From Prorocentrum cordatum (Eukaryota > Sar > Dinophyceae > Prorocentrales > Prorocentraceae), in NCBI GenBank assembly GCA_963575745.1, contig CAUYUJ010004331.1, forward strand, positions 1 through 30,000: DNA of 30,000 nt, given 5' to 3'. Positions within the stretch are counted from its first letter, which is position 1; the number at the start of each line of letters is the position of its first letter. The position numbers and the translations under genes were made by a program. This document shows, piece by piece, positions 9,593 through 18,711 of this stretch. The notes under the pieces are model-generated. The model made no database searches. It was not told the origin of the DNA and worked only from the letters and a program-made list of their open reading frames with translations.

Positions 9593-11119
9593 ACGCCCGA
9601 GTTATCCGGGGTAACTCGGGTCCGGGGTAACTCGGGCTCGGATCCCCGAAAAACGAACCCGAGTTGGCCCTGACCCGAGTTACCCCTGATGATTCGGGGC
9701 TCTGGACGCCCGAAATATCCGGGGTGACTCGGGTCCGGGGTAACTCGGGCTCGGATTCCCGAAAAACGAACCCGAGTTAGCCCTGACCCGAGTTACCCCT
9801 GATGATTCGGGGCTCTGGACGCCCGAAATATCCGGGGCAACTCGGGTCCGGGGTAACTCGGGCTCGGATCCCCGAAAAACGAACCCGAGTTAGCCCTGAC
9901 CCGAGTTACCCCTGATGATTCGGGGCTCTGGACGCCCGAAATATCCGGGGCAACTCGGGTCCGGGGTAACTCGGGCTCGGATCACCGAAAAACGAACCCG
10001 AGTTAACCCTGACCCGAGTTACCCCTGATGATTCGGGGCTCTGGACGCCCGAAATATCCGGGGTGACTCGGGTCCGGGGTAACTCGGGCTCGGATTCCCG
10101 AAAAACGAACCCGAGTTAGCCCTGACCCGAGTTACCCCTGATGATTCGGGGCTCTGGACGCCCGAAATATGGCAACTCCGGCTCGGATCCCGAAAAACGA
10201 AACTGACCGAGTACCCCTGGATTCGGGGCCTGGACGACCGAAATATAACTCGGGCTCGGATCCCCGAAAAACGAACCCGAGTTAACCCTGACCCGAGTTA
10301 CCCCTGATGATTCGGGGCCCTGGACGCCCGAAATATCAGGGGTAACTCGGGTCCGGGGTAACTCGGGCTCGGATCCCCGAAAAACGAACCCGAGTTAGCC
10401 CTGACCCGAGGTACCCCTGATGATTCGGGGCCCTGGACGCCCGAAATATCCGGGGTAACTCGGGTCCGGGGTAACTCGGGCTCGGATCCCCGAAAAACGA
10501 ACCCGAGTTAGCCCTGACCCGAGGTACCCCTGATGACTCGGGGCTCTGGACGCCCGAATATCCGGGGTATCCGGGGTAACTCGGGTCCGGGGTAACTCGG
10601 GCTCGGATCCCCGAAAAATGAACCCGAGTTAGCCCTGACCCGAGCTACCCCTGATGATTCGGGGCTCTGGACGCCCGAAATATCCGGGGTAACTCGGGTC
10701 CGGGGTAACTCGGGCTCGGATCCCCGAAAAACGAACCCGAGTTAGCCCTGACCCGAGGTACCCCTGATGATTCGGGGCCCTGGACGCCCGAAATATCCGG
10801 GGTAACTCGGGTCCGGGGTAACTCGGGCTCGGATCCCCGAAAAACGAACCCGAGTTAGCCCTGACCCGAGGTACCCCTGATGACTCGGGGCTCTGGACGC
10901 CCGAAATATCCGGGGTAACTCGGGTCCGGGGTAACTCGGGCTCGGATCCCCGAAAAATGAACCCGAGTTAGCCCTGACCCGAGCTACCCCTGATGATTCG
11001 GGGCTCTGGACGCCCGAAATATCCGGGGTAACTCGGGTCCGGGGTAACTCGGGCTCGGATCCCCGAAAAACGAACCCGAGTTAGCCCTGACCCGAGTTAC
11101 CCCTGATGATTCGGGGCTC
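9589..11119. repeat. 113 bp hairpin satellite, 14 monomers
   Basis: Monomers start with TGGACGCCCGAAATATCC at 9589, 9702, 9815, 9928, 10041, 10154, 10230, 10321, 10434, 10547, 10668, 10781, 10894 and 11007. The usual period is 113 bp. The monomer at 10154 is shortened and damaged, and the one at 10547 has about 8 extra bases. Each monomer contains nested inverted repeats (GGGGTAACTCGGGTC with GACCCGAGTTACCCC, and inside it AACTCGGG with CCCGAGTT). No coding potential. Confidence 0.95.
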
Positions 11120-11125
11120 TGATCC

Positions 11126-11316
11126 TCCATGCCGAGCGGAGCGGGGCGCCCGGAGCCTCCAGCGGCGACGCGCGCTGCCGGCGGTCCTGGGCCCGGAGCT
11201 GCTCCGCCAGCGCCTGGCGCGCGCCGCGGCGGGGCGCCAGGCGCGGGCGGCGGCCGCTCCGCGCGCGGCGGACCGCGCGCCCTGCGCCAACCAGGCGCCG
11301 GCCCCCCCTGGCTGCG
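11126..11316 (-). CDS. Candidate internal exon of an unknown protein
   Basis: On the minus strand this 191 bp segment sits between a family A element and the satellite. It starts after a good acceptor (GCCCGACTTCAG at 11317-11328), supplied by the element. One frame stays open throughout, has very high G/C in third positions, and includes ARQALAEQLRAQDRRQRAS, which looks like a charged helix. The other frames are more Arg- or Pro-skewed. The 3' boundary near 11125 is uncertain; the only candidate is a non-standard GA donor. I recognise no domain. It could be non-coding GC-rich DNA. Confidence 0.33.
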
Positions 11317-11514
11317 CTGAAGTCGGGCCAGGGGGACTTTTTGGGCGAAAAAGGAGGAATAGTCAAACCAAATACCAGCGTGTTCAGAAATAGTCCAAGA
11401 AAGTGCTAACAAAATACCAGCATGCTCAAACAAGTCACAATACTAAAAACGCCCCCATATCATTGTTTGACCATTTGGGAATATTCCTCCTGTAGAGGGA
11501 CGGGCCGGACTTAG
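11317..11514 (-). mobile_element. Family A element positioned as an intron
   Basis: Compact copy (about 198 bp) with both termini: GAAGTCGGGCC at the left and GGGCCGGACTTAG at the right, plus AT-rich interior (AATAGTC, ACCATTTGGG). Read on the minus strand it begins GTCCGGCC after CTAA and ends GACTTCAG just before the candidate exon at 11316, so it would be a 194 bp GT-AG intron. The frame on the upstream side (11511 upward) and the candidate exon are in compatible phase. Confidence 0.6.
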
Positions 11515-11564
11515 CCCTACACCCACTTGGCGGCGCTTGTTCGCCTACGTCGGGGTGGCGCGAA

Positions 11565-13072
11565 AGGGAGGAGGAGGAGGAGGAGGAGGAGGACGCAGGT
11601 GCTCTCGCGCTCGCTGTCATGGTGCAGATGCCCGTAGAGTGGCCACCCTGTGGCTACGGCTCGCGATTCCTCTTTAGTTCGACGTCTTGCCCTTCCTGCT
11701 CTGTTTCCACACCGCAGGCTCACAGTGTTCCTGCTCGCATCGTTATATGATCGCACGCGCTCTGAGTACCTCTTGGTGGCTCACAGACCATGCTCCAAGG
11801 GGGTAGCTACAAGGGTCGATTGGAAGAGCTCACGCTTGCCCACCGTGTCGCGCCGCCTGTTCTGGCCCACCACGCTTCGGCGTGACATGCTAAGTACGTC
11901 CCAGCCCCCAAGCATCCACGTCCCGATCTTCCGTGGCGGCGCGCGCAGCGGAGCAGGGAGCCTTCCCCCCTCTCCCCCTACCACCTCTGCTTCCCCCCCT
12001 CCCACCCCGCGGGGCAGAGCGGCACGCAGAAGCAGCCTCCTCCTAAGAAGCCTTTCCCCCCCCCCTAACCCCCTTGTGCGCGTCCGCCGACACACCCTGG
12101 CGAGGGGGCCTCAGGGCCCACCTCGGGGCGCCCAACGCCTGCGTTTTGGCGCCCACCGCGGCTGGAACCGCGGCCGCTGCGACGCCTCACTGCGGGTACG
12201 CTGTCCTGGGGGTACGCTCGGCCCTTCCCAACTCTGCGTGGCTTCGGGGGGCGGCAGCCATCCACTCCACTGACCGACCCTGGCCGGGCCCACCCTGGGC
12301 CCAGGAGCTCGGAAGAGGAGGAGGCCCCCCCGTCTGCCCCTGCCCCCCCCCCTCCTGCGCGCGGCCGACACGCGGCCAGACGCGTTCGCTCCGCGAGCCG
12401 CGGCGGAGGCCCCTGCAGCGCGCAGCGCCCTGCACGCCGACAGCGTGCCGCTCTGCCCCCGAGAGGTGGGAGGTAAGGGGGGGGGAGGGGGAAAGGGGGT
12501 AAGGGTAAGGGGGGGGGGAAGTCGGCCACGCGCAGAGGGGGGTAGGGGGAGAGGGGGGAATGCTTCTTCAAAGCACCCCTGCTGTCAAGAAGACGCAGGC
12601 CTTCTCTGCAGATGCAAGGCCAGCGCCTTCTGAGAAGCAGTCTCCTTCTCAGAAGCCTTCCCCCTCCCCCTACCACATTGCGCGCGCCGCCACAAAAGAT
12701 CGGGACGTGGATGCTTGGGGGCTGGGACGTACTTAGCATGTCGCGCCGAAGCGTGGTGGGCTAGAACCAGCGGCGCGACAATGTGGGCAAACGTTTCTAA
12801 CCGAACTCTTCGGCCAACCTACCCTTTTAGCCACCCCTACGAAAGCGAACAAGCGCCGTCGCGTCTGAGCAAGGTCTGCGAGCCACCAGGAAATACTCAG
12901 AGCGCGTGCGATCATGCAACGATACGAGCAGGGACACAGTGAGCCTGCTGTGTGGAAGCACGGCAAGAAGGGCAAGATGTCGAACTAAAGAGGAATCGCG
13001 GGCCTTAGCCACAGAGTGGCCACTCTATGATCATCTGCACCAAAACAGCGAGTGCGAGAGCACCTGCGTCCT
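11565..13072. repeat. 1.5 kb foldback with about 380 bp arms
   Basis: The left arm (about 11595-11955) and right arm (about 12685-13072) are inverted copies of one another. Examples are GCAGGTGCTCTCGC near 11597 against the complement of GCGAGAGCACCTGC near 13055, and TAGTTCGACGTCTTGCCC against GGGCAAGATGTCGAACTA. Inner segments (11960-12070 and 12440-12680, with CTTCTCAGAAG and CCCCCTCCCCCTACCAC words) are also partly inverted. A GGA tract (11567-11596) bounds it on the left and a CAT tract on the right. The GC-rich centre (12070-12440) has open frames on both strands and no recognisable protein. Confidence 0.8.
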
Positions 13073-13759
13073 CCCCCATCACCATCACCATCACCGTCAT
13101 CATCACCACCACCACCACCACCATCACCATCACCATCACCATCGTCATCGACGTAGTCGGCATCGCTAGCATGTTTGCGTCAATAACAACAACATCATCA
13201 ACAACAACATCACACTCATCATCATCATCATCATCATCATCCTCATCATCATCATCATCCTCATCATCATCAACGTCATCATCACCATCAGCATCAGCAG
13301 CAGCATCCTCACAATCAGCAGCAACATCAGAATCATCTGTATCATCAGCAACGGCATCATCAGCATCATCAGCATCATGATCAGCCTCATCAGCATCAGC
13401 ATCATCATCATCATCAAAAACGTCACCGTCATATTTGCCATCAACAACATCAGCATCACCATCACGATCACCATCATCGATATCAGCATCACCATCAGCG
13501 TAAGCATCGTCATCGTCGTCGTCATCATCATCGTCATCAGCATTATCATCATACTCAGAATCACCATCATCATCAGCATCATGATACTCATCATCATCTT
13601 AATCATCATCCGCATCAGCATCATCACCAGCATCATCACCAGCATCAGTATCAGCATCACTATCATCAGCATCATCAGCATCAGCATCTGCATCAGCATC
13701 AAACTCATCAGCATCATCTTCATCCTCATCGTCACCATCATCCTCCACACCATCGTCAA

Positions 13760-13791
<32 letters not shown>

Positions 13792-14195
13792 CCATCACCA
13801 TCGTCATCGTCATCAGCATCATCGTCAACATCATCCTCACAATCATCAACATCACCATCATCATCAACATCAGCATGATCATTATCAACATAATCATCGT
13901 CACCTTCGTCATCATCATCGTCATCAGCATCACCATCATCAGAATCATCATCATCAGCACCGTAATCGTCATCACCATCATCACCATCATCGTGCGAATA
14001 TGCATCACCATCATCAACAGTATCAGCATCAGCATCCTCATCATGTTCATCGCCATCATCGTCTTCAGCATCATAAGCATCAGCATAACCATCGTCATCA
14101 TCGTCAGCATCGTCAACATAAGCAGCATCGCCATCAGCATTCGCATCAACAGCACCAGCATCATCATCACCACCATCAGCATCATCATCGAGACG
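13073..14195. repeat. 1.1 kb CAT/ATC trinucleotide tract
   Basis: Almost uninterrupted CAT triplets with CAG, CAC and CGT variants. The long frames (Ile-rich on plus, Met- or Asp-rich on minus) are pure repeat translations. Confidence 0.95.
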
Positions 14196-14217
14196 TTCAG
14201 CCCGGCCACAAACATGT

Positions 14218-14390
14218 TGTGTGTCGCAAGCCAAGCGGGTCGAGCTAGACAGGGCAGCTCCTGGGCAAGGCTCGGCCACGAGCGGGGGAAGGGACGAACG
14301 CACGGCAACACGACACCTCACCATGACACAGACATACACAACCTGAGCACCGCAACACCGAACGCGAGAGGGAAAATTAGAAGAAGGGAG
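14218..14390. repeat. Dispersed repeat pair, copy 1
   Basis: Matches 14885-15170 in the same orientation. GACAGGGCAGCTCCTGGGCA, CGAGCGGGGGAAGGGACGA and CAACACCGAACGCGAG recur in order. The two copies differ mainly in the length of the CA repeat between the last two landmarks. Confidence 0.7.
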
Positions 14391-14406
14391 GAAGAGGGTG
14401 TGTGTG

Positions 14407-14442
14407 TGTATAGGTTAACGACCAAAGAGTCGAACCTATACA
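14407..14442. repeat. Small perfect hairpin
   Basis: TGTATAGGTT (14407-14416) and AACCTATACA (14433-14442) are exact 10 bp inverted repeats with a 16-base loop. Role unknown. It lacks a run of T afterwards, so nothing indicates a terminator. Confidence 0.5.
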
Positions 14443-14581
14443 ATATCCCGCAGGTAGAGGTGAGTGAGGAAGAGGGTAGCTAGTCCTTTTCCAGGGCGCT
14501 GCGATGGGAGCAGCCCGGTAAGTGCACCAATACCTGAGCCAATACGTCAGCGATATGTAATGATATAATGGTGGTAGAATA

Positions 14582-14745
14582 GGGCGACGAAATCTATACA
14601 TATCCACTGCTCCCAGGCCAGGCCCATCCTCAACCCCGCAGCGGTGTATACGCCACGCCCTCCTGGCTTGGCCAGGAGGGCGCATACACAGCTCCTGGGT
14701 TCAAGATGGGCATGGTCAGGGAGCAGTGGAGATTTCGTCGCCCGA
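14582..14745. mobile_element. Foldback element family F, copy 1
   Basis: Outer arms GGGCGACGAAATCTA (14582) and AGATTTCGTCGCCC (about 14732-14745) are inverted. Inside are CCACTGCTCCC with GGGAGCAGTGG, then CGCCCTCCTGGC with GCCAGGAGGGCG, so nearly the whole 164 bp folds on itself. The same element is at 29640-29812. Confidence 0.8.
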
Positions 14746-14884
14746 CATAAGCGGACCTCACACACAGAGGGTGGGTACGAAAAAGGCTTCGGCAGCGGCG
14801 GTTGCGGTGCACCCGCGCGGCCGCCCGACGCTCTGCGACTACTCTTCAAAAAGCGGCCCCTCGCGACGCTCGGCCAGGCCCGAG

Positions 14885-15011
14885 ACTTCCGTTGTGCTAC
14901 GGGCCACGCCCGTCGAGCAGGACAGGGCGGCTCCCGGGCAGAGCTCGGCGACGAGCGGGGGAGGGGACGAGCGCTCGGCGACACTACGCGGAAAAAACAC
15001 GCATGCACGCA

Positions 15012-15052
<41 letters not shown>

Positions 15053-15170
15053 ACTCTTTCTAACGTCGCGGAACCGCGCGCAGCGACAGGGCGGAAAAAA
15101 GTCAGAGAAGCGGACGCGCACGCGCGTCACACACACACACACACAACACAACACCGAACGCGAGCTGGAA
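14885..15170. repeat. Dispersed repeat pair, copy 2, with CA tract
   Basis: Second copy of 14218-14390 (GACAGGGCGGCTCCCGGGCA, CGAGCGGGGGAGGGGACGA, CAACACCGAACGCGAG). It is interrupted by a CA dinucleotide tract at 14997-15056 and a shorter one near 15130-15146. Confidence 0.7.
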
Positions 15171-15239
15171 AAGGGAAAGACCCCACATGGCCCTACCAGA
15201 CCTCGAAGCCCGTGGCCCCAGGACCCTCACGGATCGATC

Positions 15240-15360
15240 CGGCTGTAAAAGTGGCGCAGAAAGATGGGGTCGTGATTATTGATCGTGATTATTTTGTTGG
15301 TCGTGATTATTTTGTGATTATTGGTCGCAGATTATTGGGTGTTGGTCGTGATTATTTTGC
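15240..15360. repeat. TCGTGATTATTTTG minisatellite
   Basis: GGTCGTGATTATTTTG-like units recur at about 15270, 15286, 15300 and 15343 with irregular spacing. This is an AT-rich island in otherwise GC-rich DNA. Confidence 0.65.
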
Positions 15361-15404
15361 GATGCTGCAATCTGTTCGCCAGGTCGGATCTCAAGGAACG
15401 GGGC

Positions 15405-15560
15405 CTGGGGGAGAGGGGAGGAGGGTCCTTAGAAGGAGGCTGCTTCTTAGAAAGCGCAGGCCCTACACCCATAGACAAGGCCCGCGCCTTCTGAGAAGCA
15501 GGGGTGCTTCTAATAATCCTTCCCCCCTCCCCCATACCACCCTGCGCGCGGTCGAGGAGG
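15405..15560. repeat. Foldback with TTCTGAGAAGC motif, copy 3
   Basis: GGCTGCTTCTTAGAAAGCGC (about 15437-15456) pairs with GCGCCTTCTGAGAAGCAGG (about 15484-15502). The right flank CCTTCCCCCCTCCCCCATAC resembles 12655-12675. It belongs with the TTCTGAGAAG hairpins at 7221-7422 and 12580-12690. Confidence 0.65.
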
Positions 15561-15714
15561 AGGATGATGAGGAGGGGGAGGAGGAGGGGGGGAAGGACAA
15601 GTTGGGTGCGCTCGCGTCAACATCTGACATCCTACCCCTCCCTCCCATCCCTTACCATGGCGCTGATTTTCTCTATCCGCGGACGCTTGTCGTAGCGGAC
15701 CTGTGGCTCCGCGC

Positions 15715-16150
15715 GCGTGTGCGTATTGGGTGGTGGTGCGCGTGCGTGCGTGCGTGTGTGCGTGGTTGTGGTTGTTGTGGTGGTGGTGGTGGTGTGTATG
15801 TGTGTGTGTGTGTGCGCGTGTGTGCGCGTGTGCTGTGGTGTGACGTGGTGTGGCGTCTTGGTGGTTTGATGGTGGGCCAGGTGCGTACGTGCGTGATGGC
15901 GGTGGTGGTGGTGGCGGTGGTGGTGTGTGTGTGTGTCTGTGTGTGTGTGCGTGTGTGTGTGCGTGCGTATGTGTGTGTGTGTGTGCGTGCGTGCGTGTGT
16001 GTCTGTTTGTGCGCGCGTGTGATATGGTGTGACGCGGTGTAGCGTGGTGGTGGTGGGTGGGGTAGTGCGGTGGTGGTGGCGGTGCGCGGTGGTGGTGCGC
16101 GTGCGTGCGTGCGTGCGTTGGTGGGTGGAAGTGGCGGTGGGTGTGCGTGC
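15715..16150. repeat. GT/GGT-rich tract
   Basis: About 430 bp of GTGTGTG, GTGGTGG and GTGCGTGC words, strongly strand-asymmetric (purine/T on plus). Frames of 200 residues or more on both strands are Cys/Val- or His/Thr-rich repeat translations. I see no gene from 15170 to 16200. Confidence 0.85.
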
Positions 16151-16199
16151 GGCGGGGCGGGGCGTGGTGCGGCGCGGTGGTGGCGGGCGGATGGGCGCG

Positions 16200-16955
16200 C
16201 GAGAAAGAGGCCCGCGCTGGGGCGAGAACGCCATCCTGAACGACGGAGGCAAAACACCGATCCGAAAATGAGGCCCACGCTGCAGCGGGAGCACGATTCG
16301 GAACGATTCGGGAGCAGAAATGAGGCCGGCGCCTCAGCGAGAGCAGCATTTTGAAAAAAACGCAGGCGAAAACCCAACTCCCGGGAATCCTGTGTGTAAA
16401 AAACAGTACGCGGGGGGGGGGGTCGAATATTCCCAGCACGCCATCAGGGGAAGAGGGAGAGTAGTATTCATATTGAGTAAATGTGGAGAAGGGGGAGGAG
16501 CAGGAGGAGGACGAAGAGGAGGAGGAGGAGGAGGAGGAGGAAGAGGAGGAGGAGGAGGAGGAGTTAGAGGAGTCGAGAACAACGGCGGCCCTCCACCGTG
16601 TTCTTACTCCTCTCCGGCCTCCGAGGAGCGACCCCCCCCCCCAGCAGGAGAAAACTGGCGAGGAGCCTGGAGACCCCGCCCAAGACATACCGCCGACGAT
16701 GCACACCGCCGGCGATGCGGCACTGTGCAGTGTGCGGCCCCATCGACTCTGACCCCTTCCAGGGCCACGCTGACGGCGATGTTGCGTGACGGCGATGTTG
16801 GGAACCAGCTTGCAGGAGATCACGATCCACACTGTCCTACGTTTCCAGTAAACATGCAAATGTACCGCACGACAACGACACAGCGAACTGCAGGAAGGCA
16901 CGAGCCACGCGCTCCCACAATACCGAAACCTACATCGCCGTTACCTACATCGCCG
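16200..16955. other. Degenerate 55 bp repeat, GGA tract and unassigned sequence
   Basis: 16208-16370 holds three diverged copies of a roughly 55 bp unit (starts GAGGCCC/GAGGCCG, contains GGGAGCA and AAATGAGG). 16490-16566 is a GGA tract. 16567-16955 has ordinary composition and open frames on both strands, but nothing I can recognise as an exon. Confidence 0.5.
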
Positions 16956-17220
16956 ATAGCTCCTCCTCCTCCTCCTCCTCCTCCTCTCCTCCTCCTCCTC
17001 CCCCTCCTCCTCCCCCTCCTGCTCCTCTCCTCCTCCTGCTCCTCCTCCTCCCTCCTCCTCCTCCTCCTCCTCCTCCTCCTCCTCCTCCTCCTCCTTCCCC
17101 TCCTCCTCCTCATTATCTTCCTCCTCCTCATCATCATCATTTTCCTCCTCCTCCTCCTCCTCCTTCTCCTCCTCCCCCCTCCTCATCCTCCTTCTCCTCC
17201 TCCCCCCTCCTGCTCCTCGT
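16956..17220. repeat. CTC trinucleotide tract
   Basis: About 260 bp of CTC triplets with short CAT and CCC interruptions. The Leu-rich plus frame and Glu-rich minus frame are repeat translations. Confidence 0.95.
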
Positions 17221-17399
17221 GTCTACGGCCCTTCCCCGGGGGTAGCTCTCCGGCCCGGATCCACTCCTGATGGCCCCGGGGCCCGACGACGTGCCCCACC
17301 AGGGCCCGCAGAGTGGAGGAGCAGCGCCGAGGCTGCAGAGACCACGGGAGCCCCAGAGCTGGAGGGAGGCAGGAATCGCGGCCAGAGCTCTGGCAGTCT

Positions 17400-17590
17400 C
17401 GGCCTTCGCGGCCAGGATACGCAGCACGCAAAACGCAGCGTGCTGGCACGGAGCTCAGCACGCAGATTGAGAACGTAGGTTTGTCGCGATGCGCTCGCCG
17501 AAACGTGGGCCGACACGTTGAGTTGAGCCAACACGCAGCGTGACAGCACGGACGTTCTGAGCACAGTACGTGTTGCGCTTCAGAACTGGG
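17400..17590. mobile_element. Dispersed repeat family E, copy 2
   Basis: Same landmarks as 6221-6400: GATACGCAGCACGCAAAACG at the left, CGTGGGCCGACACGTTGAG and GAGCACAGTACGTGTTGCG at the right. It is the best match to copy 1. Its left flank, GGCCTTCGCGGCC, is a short palindrome. Confidence 0.65.
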
Positions 17591-17644
17591 GAGACCAAAA
17601 GGTCCTGATACTGCTACTCCCCGGACCTCTTCTGGGGTGCTTAC

Positions 17645-17800
17645 TGAGCGGAACTTCGAGGCGAATCCAGCGGTTTCGACGAGGGCCTCCCAGGAGACCC
17701 AAAGTGGAGAAAACGAGGCAAGGGTAGCGGTCTGGGTACCTGTTCCTCCTCCGGAAACAAAAAAACAAAAAAACAAAAAACAACAAAAAACGGGCGCATC
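17645..17800. repeat. Dispersed repeat family I, copy 1, plus A-rich run
   Basis: 17648-17740 resembles 20697-20790 (TTCGAGGCGAATCCAGCGGT, CGACGAGG, CCTCCCAGGAG, GAAAACGA). A weaker relative lies at 25240-25300. 17757-17800 is an A-rich run with single C interruptions. Confidence 0.6.
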
Positions 17801-17819
17801 GGGGCAGCTAAGCTTCAGG

Positions 17820-18043
17820 CTTGGACGCCCGAAATGGGTACGGAAAAATGGGCGTGATGCAAAACGAAAAATGTTGCCCAACACCAACAGCGGTCGCTGA
17901 TGGGCAAGCGCCCTTCTGCCTCAAATGGACACCGTCCGCGACGACACCGACAGCGAATCCTGCTCGACAAGAACCGGAAATGCTGTCGGTTTTTGTTGTA
18001 CCCATTCTTTCCGCACCTATTTCGGTCGTCCCGATCAGGAGCC
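17820..18043. mobile_element. MITE-like element family D, copy 2
   Basis: The left end GGACGCCCGAAATGGGTACG is matched in inverse by the right end at about 18000-18035 (CCGCACCTATTTCGGTCGTCC), an approximately 30 bp terminal inverted repeat. The interior is homologous to 9205-9592 without the extra segment. At about 220 bp with no coding capacity, it fits a MITE. No clear target-site duplication was found by eye. Confidence 0.7.
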
Positions 18044-18088
18044 TCCAGCCTGCGGCTACACGCAAGAGTGACCCTGGGCAAGAGTGAC

Positions 18089-18219
18089 CTTTGGTGCGCG
18101 GCTTTTCGGGGGACGCGGGATGGCCAAACTCAGACGCGCAAGCCGCCACTATCGCATCACATTCGGCGATCGGGGGGCCCTCATTCCAGCGAAAGGTCAC
18201 TCGTACGTCAAGTCGAAGT
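18089..18219 (-). CDS. Candidate internal exon of an unknown protein
   Basis: Minus-strand segment lying between the family A triplet (upstream) and D copy 2 (downstream). One frame reads a mixed, globular-looking sequence including VTFRWNEGPPIAECDAIV and ACASEFGHPASP. A plausible acceptor (CCTTGAG|A) opens it and AAAG|GTCACTC could be the donor. The upstream family A elements lie where an intron is expected. Codon bias is weaker than in the J-domain exon, and I recognise no family. Confidence 0.33.
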
Positions 18220-18234
18220 CTCAAGGTCTGGCAT

Positions 18235-18393
18235 AGTTCGGGCGTGTCCCTCTACAGGCGGATTTTGGACGACAAATAAAAAATAGTCAAAACATACTGC
18301 AAAACATGTTCGGAAATAATACAAAATCGTCACCAGACTATCTTCTGGCAATGTTTGAACATTCCCCCTGTAGAGGGACAAGCCCGACTTAAG
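18235..18393. mobile_element. Family A element, first of three in tandem
   Basis: Left terminus TTCGGGCGTGTCCCTCTACA, right terminus GTAGAGGGACAAGCCCGACT, inverted relative to each other. The interior is AT-rich (AATAGTC, CATGTTCGGAAATA, CAGACTATCTTCTGG). About 159 bp, no coding capacity. Confidence 0.75.
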
Positions 18394-18396
18394 CCT

Positions 18397-18558
18397 TCAG
18401 GCCGGGCGTGCCCCCCTTCAGGCGGAGTTTGGCCAACAAATAAAAAGAGCCCAAAAATGCTCAAAGATAGCCGAGCATAGTCCAAAAATCGTCCCCAGAC
18501 TACGTCTTGGTTGACTACTTTGAACATTCCATCTGTAGAGGAACAGGCCCGACTTGAG
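18397..18558. mobile_element. Family A element, second of three in tandem
   Basis: Starts only a few bases after the previous copy. Left end GGCCGGGCGTGCCCCCCTTC, right end GTAGAGGAACAGGCCCGACT. The interior shares AGCCGAGCATAGTCCAAAAA and TCGTCCCCAGACTA with the third copy. Confidence 0.75.
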
Positions 18559-18560
18559 CC

Positions 18561-18706
18561 TTTAGGTCGGGCGTGTCCCCCTACAAGCGGATTTTGGACG
18601 AACAAAATGCTCAAGCATAGCCGAGCATAGTCCAAAAATCGTCCCCTGACTATCTTTTGACTACATTTGAACATTCCCCATGTAGAGGAACAGGCCCGAC
18701 TTGAGC
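18561..18706. mobile_element. Family A element, third of three in tandem
   Basis: Left end GGTCGGGCGTGTCCCCCTAC, right end GTAGAGGAACAGGCCCGACT. About 146 bp. It is closer to the second copy than to the first, consistent with stepwise tandem duplication. GC-rich sequence begins directly after its right end. Confidence 0.75.
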
Positions 18707-18711
18707 CTGGC

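Noticed and set aside
9589-11119. CRISPR-like array
   Set aside because: Monomers are contiguous with no unique spacers, and the genome is eukaryotic.
14407-14442. tRNA or small structural RNA around the hairpin with GAGTCGAACC
   Set aside because: No acceptor stem, anticodon arm or proper A and B boxes can be drawn. Only a simple hairpin is present.
13166-14483. Long Met-, Asp- and Ile-rich frames of up to about 380 residues
   Set aside because: They follow the CAT trinucleotide tract on both strands and have no other content.
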